DNA of 25,128 nt, from positions 1-25,128 of the IMG/VR virus record IMGVR_UViG_3300017727_003125. One strand, 5' to 3'. The notes beneath the pieces are model-generated. The model did no database searches, was not told the origin of the DNA, and saw only the letters and a program-made list of their open reading frames with translations. The DNA comes from a virus. The translations under genes and the position numbers were made by a program. The number at the start of each line of letters is the position of its first letter. Position 1 is the first letter of the stretch. Shown one piece after another: positions 14,113-23,300 of the stretch.

Positions 14113-14457
14113 ATGGCGGCAATAGCAAATTTAAGTATAGATCAAGGAGCATCCTTCAGTTCGGCAGTAACAGTAAAAAATGCTGACGGAACAGGTTTTA
14201 ATTTAACTGGTTATTCAGCAGCTGCAAAACTGGCATTAGGATATAATTCTACAAGAACTAGAACAGCTATGACAACTTCGATTGCAGGTGATCCTACAAC
14301 AGGTGTTGTGACTTTATCACTTACACCTACTCAAACATCAGCTTTGGATGCCCCAGCACGTTATGTTTTTGATGTAGAAATTACTCAAACCTCATCAGGA
14401 GACGTAACAAGAGTAATAGAAGGAATTATTTCAATAAGACCACAAGTTACTATATAA
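14113..14457 (+). CDS. Virion/fibre-associated structural protein
   Basis: A 114-residue protein, beta-rich and Thr/Ser-rich, opening ANLSIDQGASFSSAVTV. It contains FNLTGYSAAAKL and ends with DVTRVIEGIISIRPQVTI. This layout, with a SIDQG start, a GY-A-KL strand and a final V-E-G-x-I-x-I-x-P, is familiar from small baseplate or fibre-attachment proteins (BppU N-terminal-like) that sit before tail-fibre genes in marine T4-like phages; the match is from memory. The start has no Shine-Dalgarno of its own and lies six bases past a late promoter box. Its stop codon TAA forms part of the next late promoter (14453-14460). It probably sits at the base of a fibre. Confidence 0.6.
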   Translation: MAAIANLSIDQGASFSSAVTVKNADGTGFNLTGYSAAAKLALGYNSTRTRTAMTTSIAGDPTTGVVTLSLTPTQTSALDAPARYVFDVEITQTSSGDVTRVIEGIISIRPQVTI

Positions 14458-14460
14458 ATA
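14453..14460 (+). promoter_or_regulatory. T4-type late promoter box overlapping a stop codon
   Basis: TATAAATA contains the TAA stop (14455-14457) of the preceding gene. The predicted +1 is near 14466. The leader begins with the 12-base palindrome AACATATATGTT (14468-14479), directly followed by AAGGAG (14480-14485) and ATG 14493. Confidence 0.75.
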
Positions 14461-14492
14461 GATGAACAACATATATGTTAAGGAGATAAAAT

Positions 14493-14789
14493 ATGAGTAG
14501 TGAATTGAACACGAAAACAACAGAAAATGCACCCCAGGTGCCAAGTATCTTTATCAACGGTAAAGAATATAAACAAGACAAATTATCAGCAGATTGTTTA
14601 AATGCTATTGCAGTAAGACAAGACTTACAGGCAAATAGAATGAGACATGTAGTAGAAGTAGAGAAAATTGACGTTCTTACTAAACACTATGATGCTAAAA
14701 TTGAAAAAGAACTTGAAAAAGTTGACGGTCCTAAAACTGAGGAAGCCTCAAACGTAGCGACTGCTAATTCTGCTGACACAGCAAAATAA
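14493..14789 (+). CDS. Small hypothetical virion-module protein, charged and helical
   Basis: A 98-residue protein. After a polar N-terminus, PSIFINGKEYKQDKLSADCLNAIAV forms a beta-hairpin-plus-helix unit of the 'I-N-G-K-x-Y' type seen in small proteins near cyanophage fibre genes. A long charged helix follows (RHVVEVEKIDVLTKHYDAKIEKELEKV), probably a coiled coil, then a disordered Ala/Ser/Thr tail. It starts at ATG 14493 behind AAGGAG with seven bases of spacing, downstream of its own late promoter. Its function is not known; an assembly factor or minor virion component is a guess from position. Confidence 0.65.
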   Translation: MSSELNTKTTENAPQVPSIFINGKEYKQDKLSADCLNAIAVRQDLQANRMRHVVEVEKIDVLTKHYDAKIEKELEKVDGPKTEEASNVATANSADTAK

Positions 14790-14824
14790 TTTTCACAAAA
14801 CACAACATACACCCCCTTTCACTA

Positions 14825-14832
14825 TATAAATA
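14825..14832 (+). promoter_or_regulatory. T4-type late promoter box (first of a tandem pair)
   Basis: TATAAATA; predicted +1 near 14838. It lies at the top of the hairpin described at 14806-14862, so its transcript does not contain the left arm. Confidence 0.7.
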
Positions 14833-14833
14833 T

Positions 14834-14841
14834 TATAAATA
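14834..14841 (+). promoter_or_regulatory. T4-type late promoter box (second of a tandem pair)
   Basis: TATAAATA nine bases after the first box; predicted +1 near 14847, leaving a leader of about 13 bases with GAGAGGG just before ATG 14860. Confidence 0.7.
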
Positions 14842-14859
14842 TAGTAGAAGAGAGGGTGT

Positions 14860-15123
14860 ATGTCAAACTATACTGCAAGAATTAATCAAACAACTAATCT
14901 TACGGCAAGTGTAAATGCTACTACAGCACCTGGACCAAAACAGGTATCTGTAACAACCCCCTCGGCAACGACAAATTTAGGTAATTTAGAAGATGTAAAC
15001 GCAACTTCTTTAGCTGATGGCGCATTATTACAATATGATAATAATACTAAAAAATGGACAAGTCGAAATGAAATAATAACCGACACAGGTGGAAATTTGA
15101 TATTAAACGGAGGCACATTTTAG
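14860..15123 (+). CDS. Small tail-fibre-module protein
   Basis: An 87-residue protein, Thr/Asn/Ala-rich. Its C-terminal half contains LGNLEDVNATSLADGALLQYDNNTKKWTS, the 'L-x-D-V-x-x-x-x-L-x-D-G-x-L-L-x-Y-D-x-x-x-x-K-W' pattern that recurs in tail-fibre proteins of marine T4-like phages. Here it stands alone as a small protein. The ribosome site (GAGAGGG) is short-spaced, and start and site can be hidden in a hairpin unless transcription begins at the late promoters inside the loop. Its stop TAG overlaps the AGGAG of the next gene. It likely attaches to a neighbouring fibre or baseplate protein; no enzyme motif is seen. Confidence 0.65.
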   Translation: MSNYTARINQTTNLTASVNATTAPGPKQVSVTTPSATTNLGNLEDVNATSLADGALLQYDNNTKKWTSRNEIITDTGGNLILNGGTF

Positions 15124-15133
15124 GAGAGAATAA

Positions 15134-16777
15134 ATGGCAACAATAATAAAAATAAAACGAACTACCGGCGCTACCGCCCCTAGTGGTTTAAATCAAGGAG
15201 AGTTAGCCTATGTTTACGATACCTCAGCTGCTAGTGCAGGTGCAGGTGGTAATGGTTTACGTTTATTCATAGGTGATCCAACTTCAACATCAAATTCACC
15301 AATCGAAATTGCAGGTGAATATTTTACAAATCTTTTAGATCACTCACACGGTGTAGCAACGGCTTCTTCAAGTGTCTTGCTAGATTCAAATAAAAAAATT
15401 GACGAGTGGAGTGTAGATAATTTAAAATTAGACGGTAGAATTTTATCATCAACAGACACTAACGGTAATATAGAAATTACACCAAATGGTACTGGTAAAT
15501 CAGTTATTAAAAACATATTTGTTGATAACGCTAGCACATCTTTACAAGAATACATTGAAGATATTTCTGGTGGTTCTGTAACTGCTGGTGAGGGTATTGA
15601 TGTAACTTATGATGACGCTGCCGGTACAACTACAATTTCAGGCGAAGACGCTACAGATTCAAATAAAGGTATTGCTTCTTTTAGTGCAAATGATTTTTCT
15701 GTTTCATCTGGTGCTGTAACTGTAAAAGCTGGTGGTATATCAAATACACAACTTGCTGGTTCAATTGCAATTTCAAAACTTGCAACTAGTTCACTAACTA
15801 TTGGTTCTGATACAATTTCATTAGGTGGTACACAAACAGATTTAAATGGTATTACTTCTCTTGATGTAGATAATATTACAATTGACGGTAACACCGTTTC
15901 AACAACAAACTCAAACGGTAACATAGCTCTTGCTCCGAACGGTACAGGTTCAGTTACAGTTCCTTCAGGTTATGAAGCACGTGCTGGGTTTAGTTCAGAT
16001 TCACTTGTAAATAAAACTTATGTTGATAGTGTTGCAAATGGACTTGATGTCAAAGCATCTGTTCGTGTAGCTACTACAGCAAACTTATCTGTTAACTATA
16101 ATAACGGCGCTGGTACTTTAACAGCAACATCAAATGGTGCAATCGCTATTGATGGTGTAACTCTTTCATTAAACGATAGAGTTCTTGTAAAAAATCAATC
16201 AGTAGCTGCTCAAAACGGTTTCTATAAAGTTACAACAACAGGTAGTGGTAGTGCTGTTTTTGTTTTAACTAGAACACCAGACGCTGACGCTGCTTCTGAA
16301 TTAACTTCAGGTGCATTTACTTTTACCGAAGAAGGTACTGCTAATGCTGATAACGGTTATGTATTAAGCACAAATGGTGCAATTGTACTTGGTACAACAT
16401 CAATAAATTTTGAACAATTTTCTGGTGCAGGTCAAATTTCAGCTGGTAACGGTTTAACTAAATCAGGTAATACAATTGACGCAGTAGGTACAGCAGATAA
16501 AATTTCTGTAAGTGCTGATGCAATTACTATTGCTAATACATATGTTGGACAAACTTCAATTACAACTTTAGGTACTATAGCAACTGGTACTTGGAATGGT
16601 TCAGTAATCGGAGAAGTTTATGGTGGTACTGGACAATCTTCTTACACTACTGGTGATATTTTACATGCAAGTGGATCAAACACTCTTGCTAAATTAGCAT
16701 TAGGTGTAAATGGTAAAATTTTACAATCCAATGGTACTAATGTAACTTATGGAGATATTGACGGCGGAACTTACTAG
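15134..16777 (+). CDS. Tail fibre protein
   Basis: A 547-residue protein. The N-terminus (IIKIKRTTGATAPSGLNQGELAYVYDT then LRLFIGD) matches the virion-binding beta domain found at the head of many phage fibres and of Bordetella phage Mtd. The middle has repeated beta-strand units such as NGNIEITPNGTG and NGNIALAPNGTGSV. A later block carries YVDSVANGLDVKASVRVAT, LNDRVLVKNQ, NGFYKVT, and FVLTRTPDADAASELTSGAFTFTEEG, typical of T4-like cyanophage fibres. It ends GTWNGSVIGEVYGGTGQSSYTTGDILHA and a short Gly-rich tail. AGGAG (15122-15126) gives a good start at 15134, and the gene ends with two stop codons in a row. It has no chaperone domain of its own; host binding is inferred from the family. 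Confidence 0.85.
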   Translation: MATIIKIKRTTGATAPSGLNQGELAYVYDTSAASAGAGGNGLRLFIGDPTSTSNSPIEIAGEYFTNLLDHSHGVATASSSVLLDSNKKIDEWSVDNLKLDGRILSSTDTNGNIEITPNGTGKSVIKNIFVDNASTSLQEYIEDISGGSVTAGEGIDVTYDDAAGTTTISGEDATDSNKGIASFSANDFSVSSGAVTVKAGGISNTQLAGSIAISKLATSSLTIGSDTISLGGTQTDLNGITSLDVDNITIDGNTVSTTNSNGNIALAPNGTGSVTVPSGYEARAGFSSDSLVNKTYVDSVANGLDVKASVRVATTANLSVNYNNGAGTLTATSNGAIAIDGVTLSLNDRVLVKNQSVAAQNGFYKVTTTGSGSAVFVLTRTPDADAASELTSGAFTFTEEGTANADNGYVLSTNGAIVLGTTSINFEQFSGAGQISAGNGLTKSGNTIDAVGTADKISVSADAITIANTYVGQTSITTLGTIATGTWNGSVIGEVYGGTGQSSYTTGDILHASGSNTLAKLALGVNGKILQSNGTNVTYGDIDGGTY

Positions 16778-16798
16778 TAGTCGTCACAAACAAAAATT

Positions 16799-17005
16799 AT
16801 GGCGACTGTTATTAAATTAAAAAGAAGCGAGACTGCAAGTTCAGTTCCAAGCACATCTGATTTGCAAGTAGGCGAATTAGCTATTAATACGTCTGATAAA
16901 AAAATTTATGTGAAAGATAGTGGTAACAATATTGTTGAAGTTGCAAATCAATCAACGGGTGCTACTGTAGATGACGCAACAGCTTTAGCAATTGCGCTAG
17001 GATAA
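16799..17005 (+). CDS. Stand-alone Mtd-N-like fibre attachment domain
   Basis: A 68-residue protein. TVIKLKRSETASSVPS, LQVGELAINTSDKKIYVKDSGN and VEVANQ correspond to the same N-terminal beta domain that opens the fibre at 15134, but here it ends after a short helix (DDATALAIALG). It is thus a free copy of the virion-docking module. There is no visible Shine-Dalgarno before ATG 16799, only an A-rich leader, so translation may depend on the fibre gene ending 21 bases upstream. A connector or spare docking subunit is the likely role; this is inferred from the domain. Confidence 0.65.
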   Translation: MATVIKLKRSETASSVPSTSDLQVGELAINTSDKKIYVKDSGNNIVEVANQSTGATVDDATALAIALG

Positions 17006-17008
17006 ACC

Positions 17009-17344
17009 ATGGCAAATACTTTTAAACTTAAAACAAAAACTGGTGGAAGTACAGCTGCTAATACAGCAATTACAGTATATACAACACCCTCATCTACAAC
17101 AGCTATAGTTTTAGGTCTTACTCTCTCAAACATTACAACATCAAATATTGAGGTTACAGTTAATTTAGAAAATGGTGACGGAGACAATGTGACTATTGTA
17201 AAAAATGCTGAAGTTCCTGCAAAAGCTTCTTTAGAAATTATGTCAGGAAATAAGTATGTAATGGAGACTACAGATATTTTAAAAGTTCAATCTAACACTT
17301 TAAATAGTTTAGATACAACTTTAAGTATAATGGAGATAACGTAG
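17009..17344 (+). CDS. Small beta-rich virion structural protein
   Basis: A 111-residue protein: an N-terminal TFKLKTKTGGS, then YTTPSSTTAIVLGLTLSNITTSNIEVTVNL, then VPAKASLEIMSGNKYVMETTDILKVQSN. This beta-sandwich-like pattern, with an 'S-L-E-I-x-x-G-x-K-x-V-L/M-x-x-x-D-x-L-x-V-x-S' segment, is familiar from small virion proteins beside fibre genes of cyanophages. AGGA (17000-17003), next to the preceding gene's stop, serves as ribosome site, and only three bases separate the genes. The stop lies one base before the giant fibre's start, so the three genes are coupled. No enzyme motif; a fibre-base or neck component is likely. Confidence 0.65.
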   Translation: MANTFKLKTKTGGSTAANTAITVYTTPSSTTAIVLGLTLSNITTSNIEVTVNLENGDGDNVTIVKNAEVPAKASLEIMSGNKYVMETTDILKVQSNTLNSLDTTLSIMEIT

Positions 17345-17345
17345 G

Positions 17346-20300
17346 ATGGCTACTTATCTTGGAAAATCACCTGCTCGTCTGGCAATCGTAACAGACGACA
17401 CTATCACATCATCAAAAATTTTAGATAATACAATTACGTCAGCTGATATACTTAACGCAACAATCACAGGTGCTGATTTAGCCTCAGATATAACAATCAC
17501 AACAACAAGTAATTTAACTTTTGGTGCAAACGGTCATATACTAGGTTCTCATGGAGATCAGATTAAAATAGGTAAAAATGCTTTATCTCTTAACAATCAA
17601 GGTTTAGGTAATATTGCTTTAGGTTTTGAAGCAATGAAAGCCAATGTTTCTGGTTGTTATAATACTGCCGTAGGTCACCAAGCGTTAACAGCCAATGTTT
17701 CAGACGCTGGTTCTTACAATACTGCTCATGGATATCAAGCACTTTATAATAATACTACAGGTGAAAAGAATACTGCTATTGGTTACCATAGTATGTATGC
17801 TAACACTACAGGTGAATACAATGCAGCCATTGGTACCGACTCTTTGAGAGCAAATACAACTGGTGAACAAAACGTTGCTCTTGGTCATAATTCACTTTAT
17901 AATAATACTTTTGGTAATGGTCAAGTAGCTGCTGGTTACAAATCATTATTTAATAATACAACAGGTAATTATAACGTAGGTCTTGGTGCTTACAATTTAG
18001 AATTTAATACTGTTGGTTCTTGTAATGTTGGTATTGGTTATCAATCATTAAACAAAAATACAACAGCAAGTTACAACGTTGCAATAGGTTATCAAGCTTC
18101 AGCATGTAATACAACAGGTGAATTTAATGTTGCAGTTGGTTTTAGTGCTCTCTGTTTAAATACAATTGGTTGTCAAAACGTTGCTATTGGTTATGAAGCA
18201 ATGACACTTAATACAACAGGCTCATTTAATACTGCTGTTGGTAGACAAGCTTTAAGAAACAATACAACAGGTCAGTATAATGTTGCTATAGGATATAGCA
18301 CTTTAAGACCTAATACAACAGGTCAGTATAATGTTGCTATAGGTTTCCAATCTTTGACAAATAATATTACAGGTATGAGAAATACTGCTGTAGGTTATCA
18401 AGCATTAGCATCAAATAAAGCTAATGATAATGTTGCTGTAGGTATTAATACTTTATATTCTAACACAACAGGTTTTAGTAATGTAGCTGTAGGTTATAGT
18501 ACCTTGTATGCTAACACAACTGGCTCTTATAATGTTGCCTTAGGACAACAGTCTTTAGGTGCAAATACCACAGGTCAATTTAATGTTGGTGTAGGTTATC
18601 ATGCATTGAGATGTAATACTACTGGTAGTAGTAACGTAGCTCTTGGTTATTTTGCAATGCGATCAAATACTACAGGAGAATTAAATATTGCAATTGGTCG
18701 TGAAACTCTTTATACAAACACAGTTGGAGTAAGAAACGTAGCAATTGGACGTAGAACATTATATAGTAACACTACAGGTAGTTACAATGTTAGTCTTGGT
18801 CAAGAATCTATGTGTCATAACACAACGGGTGCTAATAATGTTGCTGTTGGTTATGAAGCTTTAAGAAGTAATACGATAGGTCAATATAATAATGCTTTGG
18901 GTTATAGAGCTTTGTATGCAAACACTACAGCTAATTACAACTCAGCAATTGGTTTTGAAACAATGATGTGTAATACTACAGGTCAACATAATATTGCATT
19001 AGGTTTCAGAGCTTTAAAATGTAATACTACAGCGTCATCTAATATTGCTATTGGATATGAAGCATTACTTAAAAACACTACTGGTACATGTAACGTAGCA
19101 GTAGGTCATTGTTCTATGACTTGTAACTTAACAGGTTCATATAACACAGGTCTAGGTAGACAAGCTTTAAGGTTAAATACAATTGGTTGTAATAACGTTG
19201 CTATAGGAAATTCAGCGTTACAAGTAAACACAACAGGTAACTTTAATACAGCAGTTGGTTCGTCTGCGTTAGCTCTAAACACAATTGGTCAAAGAAATAC
19301 TGCCCAAGGTGTCTTTGCTTTATATAAAAATACTACAGGAACAGATAACGTAGCAGTCGGACTATGTGCTATGTGTAATAGCACTATAGGTAGTTTTAAC
19401 ACAGCAGTAGGTAGAAAAGCTATGCTTTCAAACACTACAGGTGGTTGCAATACAGCAATAGGTAATTCAGCTTTATTTGCAAACTCAACAGGTATATTTA
19501 ATACAGCTGTGGGTAATTCGTCTTCACAAAATACTACAACAGGTAGATATAATACAACATTAGGTTCTCAATCACTCTATTCAAATACTACAGGTGGATG
19601 TAACGTTGTTATAGGAAAATGTGCAGCTCGTAATTATACGAAAGACAGTACAATTGCTATTGGGTTTGAAGCTATGTGTGCCAATGATGTAGGATTATAT
19701 AACACTGCTATAGGTTATCAAGCCATGAAGAATACAAATTCTGCAGCTGGTTCTTATAACACTGCTCATGGATATCAAGCATTACTTAACAACACAACTG
19801 TAGAAAAAAATACTGCTATAGGTTACCAAAGTATGTACGCTAACACTACTGGAGAATATAACGCTGCTATAGGTACTGACTCTTTAAGAGCAAATACGAC
19901 TGGTGAGCAAAACGTAGCATTAGGTCATAATTCACTTTATAATAATACTTTTGGTAATGGGCAAGTTGCTGCTGGTTACAAATCGTTGTTCAATAATACT
20001 ACAGGTAATTATAACGTAGGTCTTGGTGCTTACAATTTAGAAGCTAACGTTTCTGGTAGTTGCAATGTTGCTATAGGTTATTGTGCATTAAATAAAAGTA
20101 CAAGTGCTAATGTAAATGTTGCTGTAGGTTATTTATCTCTAGCATGCAACACAACAGGAACTCTTAACGTTGCAGTCGGACATAAAGCGTTATTTACTAA
20201 TACAACAGGTGAAAAAAATGTCGCTATAGGTAGTAATGCAATGGATGGTAATACTACTGGAAGAATGAATAATGCAATCGGATCTGGTGCATTGCAACAA

Positions 20301-23300
20301 AATACTGGCGGTAGCTTTAACATTGCAATGGGTGAACAGCCTTTATATTTTAATAGTACAGGAAATGATAATGTTGCATTAGGACAAAACGCTTTATATA
20401 AAAATACAACAGGTGCTCGTAACATAGCAATTGGTAATCAATCTTTGTTTTGTAATACAACAGGTCATGATAATATAGGAATAGGTAAAAATGCTTTAAG
20501 ACTTAACACAGAAGGAAGATATAATATTGGAGCAGGAAATCAAGCTTTGTGTGCTAATACAACAGGTAAATATAATGTAGCTATAGGATTTGAATCGGCA
20601 CAAAAAAATACAACAGCAGAATATAACGTAGCATTTGGATTTAGAGCTGCACAAAATAATACAACTGGTTCAGTAAATGTCGCAATTGGTTCGGAGGCAT
20701 TGAAAACCACTACAACAGGTGTTAGTAATGTTGCAATAGGTTTTGATACCATGAAATTATTTCTTGGTCCATCAAGTAACGTAGCATTAGGTAGAGCAGC
20801 CTTATGTCTAGGCACAGGTGGACAAAATAACGTTGCAATTGGATCTTATGCAATGTCAGGCACTGCTTTATGTAACTCACATGAAAATGTCGCAATAGGG
20901 TATAATACTGGTAAAGATATGTGTGGTGGTGATAGAAACGTTTTAGTTGGTAGCGCTGCTGGTTGTAAAGTTGGACATGGATGTTTTAATACTATGCTTG
21001 GTCACGCTGCTGGTTTAACATCAGCAAATGTATATGGTAGTGTAATTATAGGATACAATACAGGTAGATGTAATTGTGGTTCAAATGCAATTTTAATCGG
21101 AAGTTGTGCAGGTTGTGGTGTATCAGGATCCAATTCAGGCAGTTCAGTTTTTATAGGAGGATGTTCTGGTTGTTCTATAACATCTGGTGCTAATAACGTA
21201 TATGTAGGAGCTAATTCTGGTAAATCAACAACAACAGGTAGTAATAATACTGTTTTTGGAAATAATGCTTTTTTAAATAATACAACAGGTTGTAGTAATA
21301 TCGCAATCGGAGCTTTAGCTTTAGACGCAAACACAACAGGTGTAGATAATGTAGCAATAGGTACTTGTTCTCTTACTGCTAACACAACTGGAATTGATAA
21401 TACTTCCGTAGGTCATAGGGCATCTTTTTCAAATTCTGGAGGTAGACGTAATACAACTTTAGGAAGAGATGCTGGTTTCACAATTACTACAGGTCAAAAT
21501 AATGTTATTCTAGGTTATGACTCACAAGCCTCTTCAGCAACAACTAATAATGAAATAACATTAGGTAATAGTAGTATTGCTTGTTTTAGAATACCGGGAT
21601 TAAACTTTGGTATTGGTAATGCTGGTGATGTAACTTTAGCAAACGATAAGAAAGTAATATTTGGTGACGCAGGAGAACATATCGCAGGTGACGGTTCACA
21701 GTTACAAATAACATCAAGTGCTGATATTAATATAATGCCAGGATCGGGTCACAGAATTGGTATAGGTACAAATAATGCTACTTGTCAAGTTCACATAGCT
21801 AATAGTGCAGCTAATAAACCATTTATAAGATTAGAAACTACAGATGGTGGAAATAAAAGATTAGATTTAAGCATTCAAAGTTCTAATGGTGTAATTGAGG
21901 CAAGACAGTCAGCTCAATGTTTAATTTTTGATGCTACGACAGCTGTAATATCAAAAGTAAATGGAACTGAGAGAATGAGAATTTTCTCTGGAGGTAATGT
22001 TTCTTTTGGAACTACACAAGACCAAGCAAAAGTTCAAATTACTACAGCTAGTAGTGGAGTAAGTGTTAATGCAAATGCTGATGAATTATTTGTAGAAGGC
22101 AGTGGAAATTCTGGAATTACTATTGGCTCTGGAACATCTGGTGCAGGTCAACTTGCTTTTGGAGATAGTGGAGATAATGATAAAGGAGCAATAGCTTATT
22201 TACATGATGTAGATGTAATGAGATTTTCTGTTAATGGCCCAGAAAAAATGCGTATCACAAGTGGTGGAGATTTACTAATAGGTAAAACAAGTAATGGTAT
22301 TGGTACAGCAGGATTTGAAGTTACAAGTGGTGGTGATTTTTATGCTACTAAATCTGGTAGTACAATCGCACAGTTTAATAGATTAACAAATGATGGAGAT
22401 GTTGTTAGAATTAAAAAAGATGGAACTACAAAACATGTATTTACAACAACTGCTTTAGGAATAAATCAATCTTCTCCAAGTGCAACATTAGATGTAGTAG
22501 GTAACGCAGAGATTAATGGAACTATTTATAATAATGGAAAATTAAATATTAGAAAAGATGGTGCTTCTGAAAGAGAACATTTAGTTCTTACTAATGAAAC
22601 TAATGGAACTAATGCTTCTCCTACATTTACAGATTTACATTTTAATGGTTACTCAGGAAAAGACAGAGGTAGAATAAGTGTAGGTGATAGATCAAACAAT
22701 AAAGTCGGCGGTATTATGAAAATTCAAACCGCAGGAAGTGAATCTACAGATGGTTCTGGTCTTCAAACTAGAATATTTTTAGATAATGATGGAGATATTT
22801 TCTTTTACGAAGATACTGGAACAACAGCTAAAGTTAAGTGGGATGCTATTAATGAAAGATTTGGTATTGGAACTACATCGCCTAGTTCTACTTTAACTGT
22901 AAGTGGTGGCTCAAACAGTACAGTTGCTACTTTTAATAATGATGTTTCAGCAACAACTACTATATCTGATATATTATTGCTTCAAAATAATACTACTGGT
23001 ACAGCAGGAGTTGGAACTGGTTTAAGTATAGCTTTTAATGGAGAAAGAAATGATGGTAATGTTCAAAGATTTGGTAATATTGGATTTCAAGCATCACTCA
23101 ACTCTGGTACATCTTTAAATACAGATTTTTTTATTAAACGTTATCTTGGTACTGAAGTATTTAGAATAAGTCATGGTGGTAGAATTACTAGAGATACAAC
23201 TTCAACAGCAAGTGGTCATGGAAATTTTGTAGGAGAAGTTGGTGCTAGTTATAGAGCATTAGCTTTTGAGCATACTAATGGTGGTGGAATTGTTGGAAAT

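Larger units (their letters stand above)
14806..14862 (+). promoter_or_regulatory. Hairpin hiding a start codon, with late promoters in its loop
   Basis: CATACACCC (14806-14814) pairs perfectly with GGGTGTATG (14854-14862), which contains the end of the ribosome site and the ATG of the next gene. After one mismatch, four more pairs (one G-U) follow. After a small internal loop, CTATA (14822-14826) pairs with TATAG (14840-14844). The loop region holds two TATAAATA boxes. Transcripts from upstream carry both arms; late transcripts start at about 14838 or 14847 and lack the left arm. Confidence 0.6.
17610..21579 (+). repeat. In-frame tandem 51-bp repeat array (about 75-78 units)
   Basis: The coding sequence repeats with a 51-bp period, matching the 17-residue protein unit. 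Units keep the AAT-ACT-ACA-GGT (NTTG) and GTT-GCT-ATT-GGT (VAIG) codon blocks in varied synonymous spelling. A few units are longer or shorter, for example the 19-residue unit ending near 17719. From about 20,880 to 21,240 the units lose the NTTG loop and become Gly/Ser/Cys-rich before the regular form resumes. Confidence 0.92.

Noticed and set aside
15340-15924. Minus-strand open frames opposite the tail fibre gene
   Set aside because: They mirror Thr/Ser-rich repeat coding and have no signals of their own.
17658-20097. Diversity-generating retroelement (template and variable copies)
   Set aside because: The two copies differ mainly by silent changes in both directions and not specifically at adenines, and no reverse transcriptase is present in the window.
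20129-21385. Several minus-strand open frames (98, 91 and 127 codons) in the repeat region
   Set aside because: They are shadows created by the 51-bp in-frame repeat, with translations that repeat the same phrase (for example P-I-A-T-L).
17610-21579. CRISPR-like regular spacing
   Set aside because: The 51-bp period is a continuous in-frame protein repeat without separate spacers or cas genes.
17346-21579. N-glycosylation sequons (N-T-T) throughout the repeat
   Set aside because: The NTT triplet is a turn in the repeat; no oligosaccharyltransferase or N-glycosyltransferase was seen, so the sequon has no demonstrated meaning here.
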